Source: Proteobacteria bacterium UBA2383 (GTDB lineage Bacteria; Pseudomonadota; Gammaproteobacteria; Competibacterales; Competibacteraceae). From it: DNA of 13,381 nt. Made by a program: the position numbers and the translations under genes. The DNA lies in contig DDST01000170.1 of NCBI GenBank assembly GCA_002343485.1, forward strand, positions 1 through 13,381. Reading direction: 5' to 3'. The first letter of the stretch is position 1; each line of letters begins with the position of its first letter. Below, piece by piece: positions 7,272 to 13,381 of this stretch. The notes under the pieces were generated by a model. The model searched no databases, was not told the origin of the DNA, and saw only the letters and a list, made by a program, of their open reading frames with translations.

Positions 7272-7363
7272 GGCGTTCCTTCCAGGTTCATGTTAATAAC
7301 CCTTTAATAGTAGATAAAATCAGGTGAATGAACCCGGCAGGGTTTGACGAACTTGGGGGCATC
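7272..7363. promoter_or_regulatory. Divergent promoter region between dehydrogenase and FAD enzyme genes
   Basis: This 92-bp gap separates two start codons that read away from each other, so it must hold both promoters or their 5' leaders. Its centre (about 7292-7322) is A/T-rich, unlike the surrounding coding DNA. No clear -35/-10 pair or palindrome stood out by eye. Confidence 0.4.
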
Positions 7364-8569
7364 ATGGCAGATAGCGATTTATTGATTATTGGTGCTGGGA
7401 TCAGCGGCCTGAGCATGGCACATTATGCTGCTGCCGCGGGGTGGAATGTACTGGTTCTAGAACAAGAACATCGGGTCGGGGGATGCCTGCATTCGCACCG
7501 GTTCACTGGCGCGCTGGATGGTTTTTGGCTAGAACTGGGTGCGCACAGCGCTTTCAGCTCTTATGGCAATCTGCTGGAAATCCTCGAATCGCACCATGCA
7601 CTTAGCCGCTTGCAGCCTCGCGCCAAAGTTGGCTTTCGTCTGTTTACTAACGGTGCGGTGCGTCGTATCCCCTCGCAACTCGCTTATTCCGAGCTGCTGC
7701 GGGCACCATTCCGGCTGCTGGGTTTAATTAAAACCGGGCGCAATATTGCTGAATACTATGGCCATATTGTGGGTCCGCGCAATTATGCAGCGGTCTTCGA
7801 ACCGGCTTTCAGCGCAGTGATCTGTCAACCGGCTGACCAGTTTCCCGCAGATAGCCTTTTTAATCCCCGGCCCCGCCGCCGGGATATCCCACGCAGTTTT
7901 ACTCTGCACGGCGGCTTACAAAGCCTTGCTGATATTTTAGCTGGATCATCCGGCCTTCGCGTAGAATCCGGCCAAATCGTACAGAATATTCAGCACAGCG
8001 ACGGCAAGTTTATCGTTCGGACCAGCAGTGGTGATCACACCACGCATGCTCTTTGCTTGGCAACGCCGGTGGCGGTTGCCACTCGCTTGCTTGCATCTGA
8101 ATTTCCGGAACTGGCCAGCCATCTGGCAGAGGTGGGAACAGCAACAGTGGAAACAGTGGGAGTGGCCATTCCAAAATCTCAGCTGAACTTGCCGCTGCTG
8201 GCTGGACTGATTGGCCGAAATGAACCTTTCTTTTCAGTCGTCTTCCGCGATGTCATGCCAGACCCCGCGTATCGGGGTTTCAGTTTTCATTTTCGGCCAG
8301 GCATGCTGGATGAAGCAGGGAAACGCGATTGCATCACCCGGGTACTCGGTTTGCCCAACGATCTTCTGACGTTAGCAAACACGGTCAGGAAGAACAATCA
8401 ATTACCTGTTTTGCGGGTTGGCCATGGCGAACGAACACAGGCCATTGATAGATTATTGGCAAAGAGCCGGTTGGCGTTGACCGGCAACTATTTCGCTGGA
8501 ATTGCCATTGAGGATTGCGTGACCCGTTCACAGCAGGAATTTTTACGATTACAACAAGAGGCGGGGTAG
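7364..8569 (+). CDS. FAD-dependent oxidoreductase, protoporphyrinogen oxidase/amine oxidase-like
   Basis: A 401-residue flavoprotein. The N-terminus carries the dinucleotide-binding motif LLIIGAGISGLSMAHYAA (GxGxxG near residues 10-15), the acidic end of beta-2 (VLVLEQEHRVGG) and a conserved GG motif. The C-terminus has a second FAD contact, LALTGNYFAGIAIEDCV. This architecture and the G-N-Y-x-x-G-I-A/V-x-D-C signature are typical of oxygen-dependent protoporphyrinogen oxidase (HemY) and related amine oxidases. HemY makes protoporphyrin IX in haem synthesis, so that is a candidate role. The protein is shorter than most HemY (around 450-470 residues) and no haem gene is near, so the substrate remains open. 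The reading frame extends 12 codons upstream to 7328, but that ATG has AGGTGA immediately against it. The ATG at 7364 has GGGGG at proper spacing and begins right at the Rossmann strand, so it is preferred. Confidence 0.85.
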   Translation: MADSDLLIIGAGISGLSMAHYAAAAGWNVLVLEQEHRVGGCLHSHRFTGALDGFWLELGAHSAFSSYGNLLEILESHHALSRLQPRAKVGFRLFTNGAVRRIPSQLAYSELLRAPFRLLGLIKTGRNIAEYYGHIVGPRNYAAVFEPAFSAVICQPADQFPADSLFNPRPRRRDIPRSFTLHGGLQSLADILAGSSGLRVESGQIVQNIQHSDGKFIVRTSSGDHTTHALCLATPVAVATRLLASEFPELASHLAEVGTATVETVGVAIPKSQLNLPLLAGLIGRNEPFFSVVFRDVMPDPAYRGFSFHFRPGMLDEAGKRDCITRVLGLPNDLLTLANTVRKNNQLPVLRVGHGERTQAIDRLLAKSRLALTGNYFAGIAIEDCVTRSQQEFLRLQQEAG

Positions 8570-8588
8570 AAATCGCTGCCGGGGCAAG

Positions 8589-8615
8589 GCCGACTACCGT
8601 TTTCCGGCTATCGGC
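8589..8615. terminator. Imperfect hairpin between converging genes
   Basis: In the 62-bp gap between the stops of the FAD enzyme and the starch-binding-like protein gene, GCCGA / TCGGC (5 bp) encloses a 3x3 mismatch and an inner CCG / CGG stem with a TTTTC loop. It is positioned to stop transcription from either side but lacks a following T-tract, so the call is tentative. Confidence 0.25.
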
Positions 8616-8631
8616 GCAGCCCGGAATCGGG

Positions 8632-9351
8632 TTAGAAGGAAGGAGACACGGTTGTCGTTTCACCGGCCGAGGCGGACAAGTTGTCCCCGCTGGACCAGTG
8701 CTCAGTACTGTCGTTAATCAGGAATTTGAACGAAACCATCCCCTCAGTCATTTCATTGGTTGTCCACACCCAGACATCATTCTCGACATTCTTCATCAGT
8801 ACGCTGGTGTCCCAGCTGAGACCGGCGCCCTCACCACGAATGTAGAGGCTATTACCGAAGCCAACATCGTATTTGGCGACGATAACAGTAACCACTGAAC
8901 CGGCGCGTCTGCCGGAAGCAGGCACTTTGGTCTCGGTGGCAGAGGTCTTGGCAGTTTTTCCTTTAGTGGAAGCCGTCGGCTTTTCAGTCTTGGCCGGGGT
9001 TGACGCGGGCACTGCTTTGGCCGAGGCCGGTGCTGCAACAGATTTCTCTGCAGGCCCGGATGAAGTAGAGGCGACAACAGGCTTTCCGGCTGCCTTCAGC
9101 GCCGGTGCTGGTGCTGGTGCTGCTTTAGTGGCTGGGGCAGGAGCCGCTTTAGCCGCTGCCGATTCGGCCTTAGCAGGGGCAGGGGATTTGGCTGCTGGTT
9201 TGGCTGCAGAACTCTGTGCAACGGCCGGTTTAGCGGCCTCTGGCGGCTTCGCAGGCGTTGCAGGCGCCGCCTTCACAGACTCCGCCTTGTTAGCGGTTTT
9301 CGTGGAGCCGGTTTTGACCGGTGTTCCGGTCGACTCTTTCTTCTTTGGCAT
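8632..9351 (-). CDS. Ala/Lys/Pro-rich protein with C-terminal CBM20-like (starch-binding) domain
   Basis: A 239-residue protein in two parts. Residues 1-150 are a low-complexity, basic tail of Ala, Lys, Pro, Thr and Ser resembling histone H1 or PhaF-type tails. It includes an Ala-Pro run encoded by three tandem GGTGCT hexamers on the plus strand (9104-9121). Residues about 151-239 look like a compact beta-sandwich: VVTVIVAKYDVGFGNSLYIR, then GLSWDTSVLMKNVENDVWVW, FKFLINDSTEHWSSGDN and a terminal TTTVSPSF. The Trp-containing GLSWD and N-D-x-x-x-W pattern resembles carbohydrate-binding family 20/48 modules that bind starch or glycogen. There is no signal peptide, so the protein is probably cytoplasmic. 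A link to glycogen or polymer granules, or to nucleic acid via the basic tail, is inference. The start is supported by AGAGGAG (9364 back to 9358) six bases upstream. The long open frame on the opposite strand is a composition artefact. Confidence 0.82.
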   Translation of the reverse strand: MPKKKESTGTPVKTGSTKTANKAESVKAAPATPAKPPEAAKPAVAQSSAAKPAAKSPAPAKAESAAAKAAPAPATKAAPAPAPALKAAGKPVVASTSSGPAEKSVAAPASAKAVPASTPAKTEKPTASTKGKTAKTSATETKVPASGRRAGSVVTVIVAKYDVGFGNSLYIRGEGAGLSWDTSVLMKNVENDVWVWTTNEMTEGMVSFKFLINDSTEHWSSGDNLSASAGETTTVSPSF

Positions 9352-9682
9352 AAATCACTCCTCTGAATTGCTTGATGAATTTCAAGGCGCGACGGAATAT
9401 TGTGCCGACGCTGCGTCTGGATTGAGTCTAACCCAAGCTTGAAGCAGTCTCCAAGCCACAAGCGGCATAAACCACAGAAAACAGCCGCATTGCCCCTAAA
9501 TTTAGCTCAAAATTTTTAAATGCGGTCAGATGTAAGCACTATTAGGCGTTTTGCGGACAATCTTGGAGCAGGTCCTTCTTAATGAAGGAGGGTGACTTAG
9601 CAAGGTGCTTTCATCCGATCCCCCGCGCCCCGGTTTTCCTTGAACCAAAGCCCGTTTCCCTCCCTTCTCGAACTGGCCTTTG
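9352..9682. other. 331-bp non-coding gap upstream of the tail/starch-binding protein gene
   Basis: The stretch lies downstream of dusA and upstream of the minus-strand gene starting at 9351, so it should contain the dusA 3' end and that gene's promoter and leader. Visible elements are a 10-bp palindrome CTAAATTTAG (9497-9506) in an A/T-rich patch and a 6-bp hairpin TCCTTC-ttaat-GAAGGA (9573-9589). The hairpin has no T-tract. Small open frames here lack credible Shine-Dalgarno sites and were not annotated. No RNA gene was recognised. Confidence 0.4.
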
Positions 9683-10642
9683 TTATACCTGCCCCAACGC
9701 CGCCTCTACCACATCCTTCCCCGCACCACGCTGGCACGCATGCTCGCTCAATGTCCGCCGCCAGGCGCGCGCACCAGGTACGCCCTGAAACAGCCCTAAG
9801 ATATGCCGGGTCATGCAATGCAATGGCGTTCCTTGCCGCAACTGGTCCTCTACATAAGGAAGGAACGCTTCAACCACTTGATGACGGCTCGGTGGCGATG
9901 TGCGCACGCCAAAAAACCGCGAATCGACTTCAGTGAGCCAATACGGATTCTCGTAAGCGGCCCGGCCAATCATTACCCCATCCACTTCTTGCAATTGTTT
10001 CGTAATCTGATCCAGGGTCGTCAACCCCCCGTTCAGCACAACAGTCAGACCGGGAAAATCCCGCTTTAGTTGATGCACAACCTCATAGTGCAATGGCGGA
10101 ATCTCCCGGTTCTCCTTTGGACTCAAACCACGCAACCATGCCTTACGGGCATGGATGATAAACACCTGACAGCCGCCCATTGCCACACGACCGACAAAAT
10201 CCGTCAATTCCTCATAGGAATCCTGTTCATCGATACCGATTCGAGTCTTGATCGTGACCGGTAGATCCACCGCCAACCGCATCGCTGCCACGCAATCACT
10301 CACCAGCGCCGGCTCCGCCATTAAACAGGCTCCGAAACGGCCCGATTGCACCCGGTCACTAGGACAGCCGATATTCAAATTCACCTCGTCATAACCCCAA
10401 TCTGCCGCAATCCGGGCACACTGCGCCAGTTCATCGGGATTGCTACCCCCTAGTTGCAGGGCCAAAGGATGTTCAACCGGGTCATAAGCCAAAAATCGTT
10501 GCGGATCACCGTGCAGCATTGCTCCGGTGGTCACCATTCCGGTATAAAGTAACACTCGACGGCTGAGCAAGCGCAAAAAAAACCGGCAATGCCGGTCCGT
10601 CCAATCTAGCATAGGGGCAATTGAGATGAGACGATCTAACAT
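9683..10642 (-). CDS. dusA: tRNA-dihydrouridine(20/20a) synthase
   Basis: FMN- and NADPH-dependent enzyme that reduces uridine to dihydrouridine in the tRNA D-loop, in the cytoplasm. From the chosen start it has 319 residues. The TIM-barrel entry is ISIAPMLDWTDRHCRFFLRL. The DusA signature is VNLNIGCPSDRVQSGRFGAC, with catalytic Cys93. Phosphate-binding and substrate segments such as KTRIGID, FIIHARKAWLRGLSPKENRE and VLNGGLTT follow, then a small C-terminal helical domain. KAWLRGLSPKENR and the VQSGRFG loop point to the DusA rather than DusB or DusC branch. An earlier in-frame GTG at 10699 exists but would overlap pyrD by 41 nt and adds residues not typical of the family. The ATG at 10640-10642 leaves a 16-nt gap and has GGAG upstream, so it is preferred. 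Transcription is probably from the pyrD promoter. Confidence 0.94.
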   Translation of the reverse strand: MLDRLISIAPMLDWTDRHCRFFLRLLSRRVLLYTGMVTTGAMLHGDPQRFLAYDPVEHPLALQLGGSNPDELAQCARIAADWGYDEVNLNIGCPSDRVQSGRFGACLMAEPALVSDCVAAMRLAVDLPVTIKTRIGIDEQDSYEELTDFVGRVAMGGCQVFIIHARKAWLRGLSPKENREIPPLHYEVVHQLKRDFPGLTVVLNGGLTTLDQITKQLQEVDGVMIGRAAYENPYWLTEVDSRFFGVRTSPPSRHQVVEAFLPYVEDQLRQGTPLHCMTRHILGLFQGVPGARAWRRTLSEHACQRGAGKDVVEAALGQV

Positions 10643-10658
10643 GGCGCGTTCAGCTCCA

Positions 10659-11708
10659 TCATCCCAACCCTCCTCTAGGCGGAAGGAAATCTTTGCCACG
10701 CAGCGCCACGACCGCCTCTTTAATCAACGCTGGCCCGCGATAAATTAAGCCACTGTAAATCTGCACTAGGCTGGCCCCAGCGGCGACTTTAGCCGCTGCA
10801 TCAGCCCCGCTGAGAATACCTCCCGCCGCGATAATTGGCAGTTCACCGCCCAAAACGCTGGCTAACTGCCGCACCACTTCGGTGGAACGTACCATCAATG
10901 GCGCACCGCTTAAACCGCCTGCCTCCCTCGCATGAGGCAAATGCTCAACGCCGGCACGTGAAAAGGTTGTGTTAGTCGCAATCACCGCATCTATGCCATA
11001 ACGAAGCAACGCTTGCCCCACGGTAACCAGCTCCGTATCTGTCAAATCAGGCGCAATTTTGATCGCCAATGGGACATAACGGCCATAGCTGTCAGCCAGC
11101 TGCCGCTGCTCTTTTTTCAGTGCAGCCAGTAATTGATCAAGCGCCTCACCATATTGCAGATTACGCAGGCCCGGGGTATTGGGCGAGGAGATATTGACGG
11201 TGACATAACTGGCCCAAGGATAGACCTTACGCAGACCAAGCAGGTAATCATCGGCTGCCCGTTCAACCGGTGTGTCCGCATTCTTACCAATATTAATGCC
11301 CAGCACTCCCTTGAAGCGGGCACGCTGCACTTGCGCTACCAAATAATCAACACCCTGATTATTAAAACCCATCCGGTTGATTAACGCATGAGCTTCCGGC
11401 AGCCGGAACATCCGGGGACCGGGATTGCCTGGCTGCGGACGGGGCGTCACAGTTCCGATTTCAATAAAGCCGAAGCCCAAAGCATCCCAAGCCTTGATAC
11501 ATTCACCGTTCTTATCCAAACCCGCCGCCAATCCCACTGGATTAGGAAAATGCAATCCCATGACCTGAAGTGGTGTGAAAGGAATACCGGCACTAAAGAC
11601 CGCTTTCAAAGGAAACGATGGGATGATACGTAAAAAGTTGCATGTCCAATCATGAGCAGTCTCAGGATCAAGCTGAAACAGGAGGGTGCGTAAAAAAAGA
11701 TAAGACAT
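10659..11708 (-). CDS. pyrD: Dihydroorotate dehydrogenase (quinone), class 2
   Basis: Oxidises dihydroorotate to orotate in pyrimidine synthesis, passing electrons through FMN to membrane quinones at the inner face of the inner membrane. The 349-residue protein is close to E. coli PyrD (336). It has the N-terminal extension of class 2 enzymes (about residues 1-40, including the hydrophobic YLFLRTLLFQLDPETAHDW) that forms the quinone tunnel and membrane contact. Conserved stretches follow: FPNPVGLAAGLDKNGE, IGTVTPRPQPGNPGPRMFRL, INRMGFNNQG and VNISSPNTPGLRNLQ. The catalytic base Ser175 aligns with the E. coli serine, and the FMN phosphate site is AAGGILSGADA. An AGGA lies six bases before ATG. 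It is the first gene of a two-gene unit with dusA and divergent from the VpsR-like regulator gene across a ~400-bp A/T-rich region. Confidence 0.97.
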   Translation of the reverse strand: MSYLFLRTLLFQLDPETAHDWTCNFLRIIPSFPLKAVFSAGIPFTPLQVMGLHFPNPVGLAAGLDKNGECIKAWDALGFGFIEIGTVTPRPQPGNPGPRMFRLPEAHALINRMGFNNQGVDYLVAQVQRARFKGVLGINIGKNADTPVERAADDYLLGLRKVYPWASYVTVNISSPNTPGLRNLQYGEALDQLLAALKKEQRQLADSYGRYVPLAIKIAPDLTDTELVTVGQALLRYGIDAVIATNTTFSRAGVEHLPHAREAGGLSGAPLMVRSTEVVRQLASVLGGELPIIAAGGILSGADAAAKVAAGASLVQIYSGLIYRGPALIKEAVVALRGKDFLPPRGGLG

Positions 11709-11923
11709 TTAAATTCCTAAATAAATATAAAAAAACAAATCAGTAGAAAAAAGTCAAAGTCCCGGAACTGTTGCGATCAGGAATTTTTTGTTGAGTAAAT
11801 AGTATCCATTTTTACTGCTATTTTGTATATTATGTTCAAGAATGGTTTCATGCATGGCTAATGAAGCGATTTGACCATAATGACAGACTACGATGAAAAT
11901 ATGCCCGGATCATGAGTCAGCGT

Positions 11924-11950
11924 AATACCTATGCTATTTATAAAGGTATT
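11924..11950. repeat. 7-bp inverted repeat with 13-nt loop
   Basis: AATACCT (11924-11930) and AGGTATT (11944-11950) are perfect inverse copies. The structure could be a transcript hairpin in the regulator's leader or a spaced operator. No T-tract follows on the plus strand, so a terminator is unlikely. Confidence 0.3.
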
Positions 11951-12005
11951 TCTTTGATGTAAATAAAAATATCGTATGAAAGTCATGTATTTTACGCGAC
12001 CTCTA

Positions 12006-12029
12006 ACACAATGATTGTTAATATTGTGT
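12006..12029. promoter_or_regulatory. 24-bp inverted repeat upstream of the regulator gene, operator candidate
   Basis: ACACAAT-N10-ATTGTGT has perfect 7-bp arms. The inner part ATT-GTT-AAT continues the symmetry apart from one bulged G, giving almost ten matched pairs. It ends 87 bp before the regulator's ATG. Such a site is the size bound by a dimeric regulator and could serve autoregulation or a second factor. The assignment rests on symmetry and position only. Confidence 0.4.
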
Positions 12030-12116
12030 GACTACCAACACGATCCCGAGGGCAACCTCCATGAGACGTAAGGTCGATGACCTCTTCCAAACAATGACAA
12101 AGAGCAGGTAAATTCA

Positions 12117-13381
12117 ATGCGCAAGCTTCTGATTCTGAGCACAGGAACGATTGAGGAGACACTACTCCAAAAAATCGCAGCTGCTGACTGGGAAATCTAC
12201 TGGGCCGATGAGATAGGCTTAGCGAGGACCTTATTGACAGAGCATAAATTTGAGGTAGGACTCGGTATCCTGTTCAGTTGTGAATCGGAACGATCAGTCC
12301 AATGGCTCGCGGATCTAATCTTAGCCCGTCGAAAGATGCAATGGGTGCTGGCTTTGTCTCGCCAATGCATCGATCGCAAGCAACTCTCCAGCATTATCAC
12401 TGAGCGTTGTTATGACTACCATACATTACCGGTTGATGCGCAAAGGCTGGTCGTCACGCTGGGCCATGCCTATGGCATGGCAACTCTGAGTGAAAACACT
12501 GCTCGCCAGCAAAACGAATTAGAATCGCAATATGGAATGATCGGCAACAGCACCGTGATGCAATCGCTGTTTCGCGGTATTCAGAAAGCAGCAGAAGTCG
12601 ATGTACCCGTTTTGGTGACCGGTGAAAGCGGGACAGGCAAGGAACAGACCGCTCGTTCCATTCATGATTACTCAGCCCGGGCGGTATCGCCGTTTGTAGT
12701 TATGAACTGTGCGGCCCTATCACCGAACTTGATTCAGTCCGAATTGTTCGGCCACGAAAAAGGGGCCTTTCCAGGCGCCAACGAACGTCACATCGGCCTC
12801 ATGGAATCAGCAAATGGCGGCACCTTGTTCCTGGACGAAATCGGCGATCTGGCTCCAGAACTGCAAGCGAATCTGTTACGGTTTTTGGAGGAGAAGAAAA
12901 TTCGCCGGGTCGGTGGCACCAAGCCGATTCCCACCGACGTCCGGCTAATCACCGCGACAAATACCCATCTTGAACAATCCGTGCAAGAAGGCCGATTCCG
13001 CGAAGATTTATACTATCGGTTGAATGTGTTGCACTTGCGTACCCCTGCCCTGCGCGAGCGGAAGGCCGATGTTGAACTACTGGCCCGGCACTTCTTCGCC
13101 AAGTTCTCTGCTGAAACGCGCACTTCCGCCAAAGGGTTCAGCCGCGATGCGCTGGAAGTAATCAACCGTTACGACTGGCCGGGCAACGTCCGGGATTTGA
13201 TGAATCGAATCCGCCGGGCAGTGTTGTTGAGCGAAGGCCCTTATATTGTCCCTGTTGATCTAGAATTGGAACGGCGTACCGACATCCGTGAGTTTGTGAC
13301 CCTAGACGAGGCACGAATGGCGGCGGACCGTGACGTGATACAAGCCACATTGTTGCGGACTCGCTTTAACATTGCCCGCGC
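12117..13381 (+). CDS. VpsR-like transcriptional regulator with AAA+ domain (3' end outside window)
   Basis: 421 residues are visible; the frame is still open at the window edge. Residues 1-125 form a receiver-like domain in which the usual phospho-acceptor Asp is not seen (GLGILFSCESE, residues 48-58). The C-terminal part of that domain (ITERCYDYHTLPVDAQRLVV, then TLGHAYGM) resembles the matching segment of VpsR from Vibrio cholerae. Residues 140-370 are the enhancer-binding-protein ATPase: Walker A GESGTGKE (169-176), Walker B GGTLFLDEIGD (234-244), arginine-finger segment FREDLYYR (294-301) and WPGNVRDLMN (354-363). The loop that touches sigma-54, normally GAFTGA, reads GAFPGA (216-221, codon CCA at 12771). 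From about 395 a Fis-type helix-turn-helix begins and is cut off. A modest AGGT stretch precedes the ATG. VpsR binds cyclic di-GMP and activates biofilm genes with sigma-70; by analogy this may control polysaccharide or surface functions, which is inference. Confidence 0.9.
   Translation, partial: MRKLLILSTGTIEETLLQKIAAADWEIYWADEIGLARTLLTEHKFEVGLGILFSCESERSVQWLADLILARRKMQWVLALSRQCIDRKQLSSIITERCYDYHTLPVDAQRLVVTLGHAYGMATLSENTARQQNELESQYGMIGNSTVMQSLFRGIQKAAEVDVPVLVTGESGTGKEQTARSIHDYSARAVSPFVVMNCAALSPNLIQSELFGHEKGAFPGANERHIGLMESANGGTLFLDEIGDLAPELQANLLRFLEEKKIRRVGGTKPIPTDVRLITATNTHLEQSVQEGRFREDLYYRLNVLHLRTPALRERKADVELLARHFFAKFSAETRTSAKGFSRDALEVINRYDWPGNVRDLMNRIRRAVLLSEGPYIVPVDLELERRTDIREFVTLDEARMAADRDVIQATLLRTRFNIAR

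Larger units (their letters stand above)
11709..12116. promoter_or_regulatory. 408-bp A/T-rich divergent intergenic region
   Basis: Separates the start codons of pyrD (minus) and the VpsR-like regulator (plus), and must contain both promoters. It is markedly A/T-richer than the genes. On the pyrD side, TTGACT occurs at about 11752-11757 (minus strand), but the nearest TTATAT lies 21 nt further, too long for a standard sigma-70 spacing. Three inverted repeats are visible (11924-11950, 12006-12029 and a 5-bp pair AGGTC/GACCT near 12070). No protein-coding frame or known RNA was recognised. Confidence 0.5.

Noticed and set aside
8873..9442. 189-codon plus-strand open frame rich in Ala and Gly opposite the tail/starch-binding protein gene
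   Set aside because: It is the complement of the Ala/Pro/Lys-rich tail, where biased GC-rich codons remove stops on the other strand. The minus-strand frame has a good Shine-Dalgarno and a recognisable folded domain.
9497..9506. CTAAATTTAG palindrome as an operator
   Set aside because: A 10-bp A/T-rich palindrome is easily found by chance and is about 150 bp upstream of the start; noted but not called.
9582..9788. Small plus-strand frame starting in the gap downstream of dusA
   Set aside because: It runs into the antisense of dusA, has no convincing Shine-Dalgarno, and its Pro/Arg-rich product resembles nothing known.
10643..10699. Longer dusA form starting at GTG 10699
   Set aside because: It would overlap pyrD by 41 nt and add a non-conserved N-terminal extension. 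The ATG at 10642 fits the family and the short intergenic spacing better.

Overview
The window looks like chromosomal DNA from a gammaproteobacterium of moderate GC content. The evidence is a large single-chain PurL with a C-terminal glutaminase domain, a class 2 quinone-linked PyrD, DusA, a YejE-type permease, and a VpsR-like enhancer-binding-protein homologue at the right edge. An accumulating (glycogen/PHA-storing) lineage such as the Competibacter group would fit the Ala/Lys/Pro-rich protein with a starch-binding-like domain. That genus-level guess is inference only. No rRNA, tRNA, IS element, phage gene or CRISPR array was seen.

Left part (1-4851): the C-terminal ~760 residues of purL, then a zeta-crystallin-type quinone oxidoreductase on the same strand. 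Facing them is a two-gene minus-strand operon: a CBS-pair protein followed, through an ATGA overlap, by a zinc histone-deacetylase-family amidohydrolase. A strong hairpin separates the converging genes.

Middle (4852-9351): an AT-rich divergent intergenic region carries two clean inverted repeats. It precedes a 98-residue protein that looks like only the two terminal (D0) helices of a flagellar rod/hook protein. Next comes a minus-strand pair, a DECR2-like short-chain dehydrogenase followed by a lone yejE. Divergent from this pair is an FAD-dependent protoporphyrinogen-oxidase-like enzyme, and converging on that is a protein with a 150-residue Ala/Lys/Pro tail and a C-terminal CBM20-like domain.

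Right part (9352-13381): pyrD and dusA form a minus-strand pair 16 nt apart. They are separated by a ~400-bp AT-rich divergent region with inverted repeats from a regulator that runs off the window. That regulator has a receiver-like domain lacking the phospho-acceptor Asp and an intact AAA+ ATPase core. Its sigma-54 contact loop reads GAFPGA instead of GAFTGA. This, and its resemblance to VpsR of Vibrio cholerae, suggests an activator that no longer works through sigma-54.

The most interesting items are this regulator, the mini flagellar-type protein with its operator-like palindromes, the tail-plus-starch-binding protein, and the CBS/deacetylase pair. I did not find a convincing multi-gene novel system; most of the window is housekeeping genes in small units.
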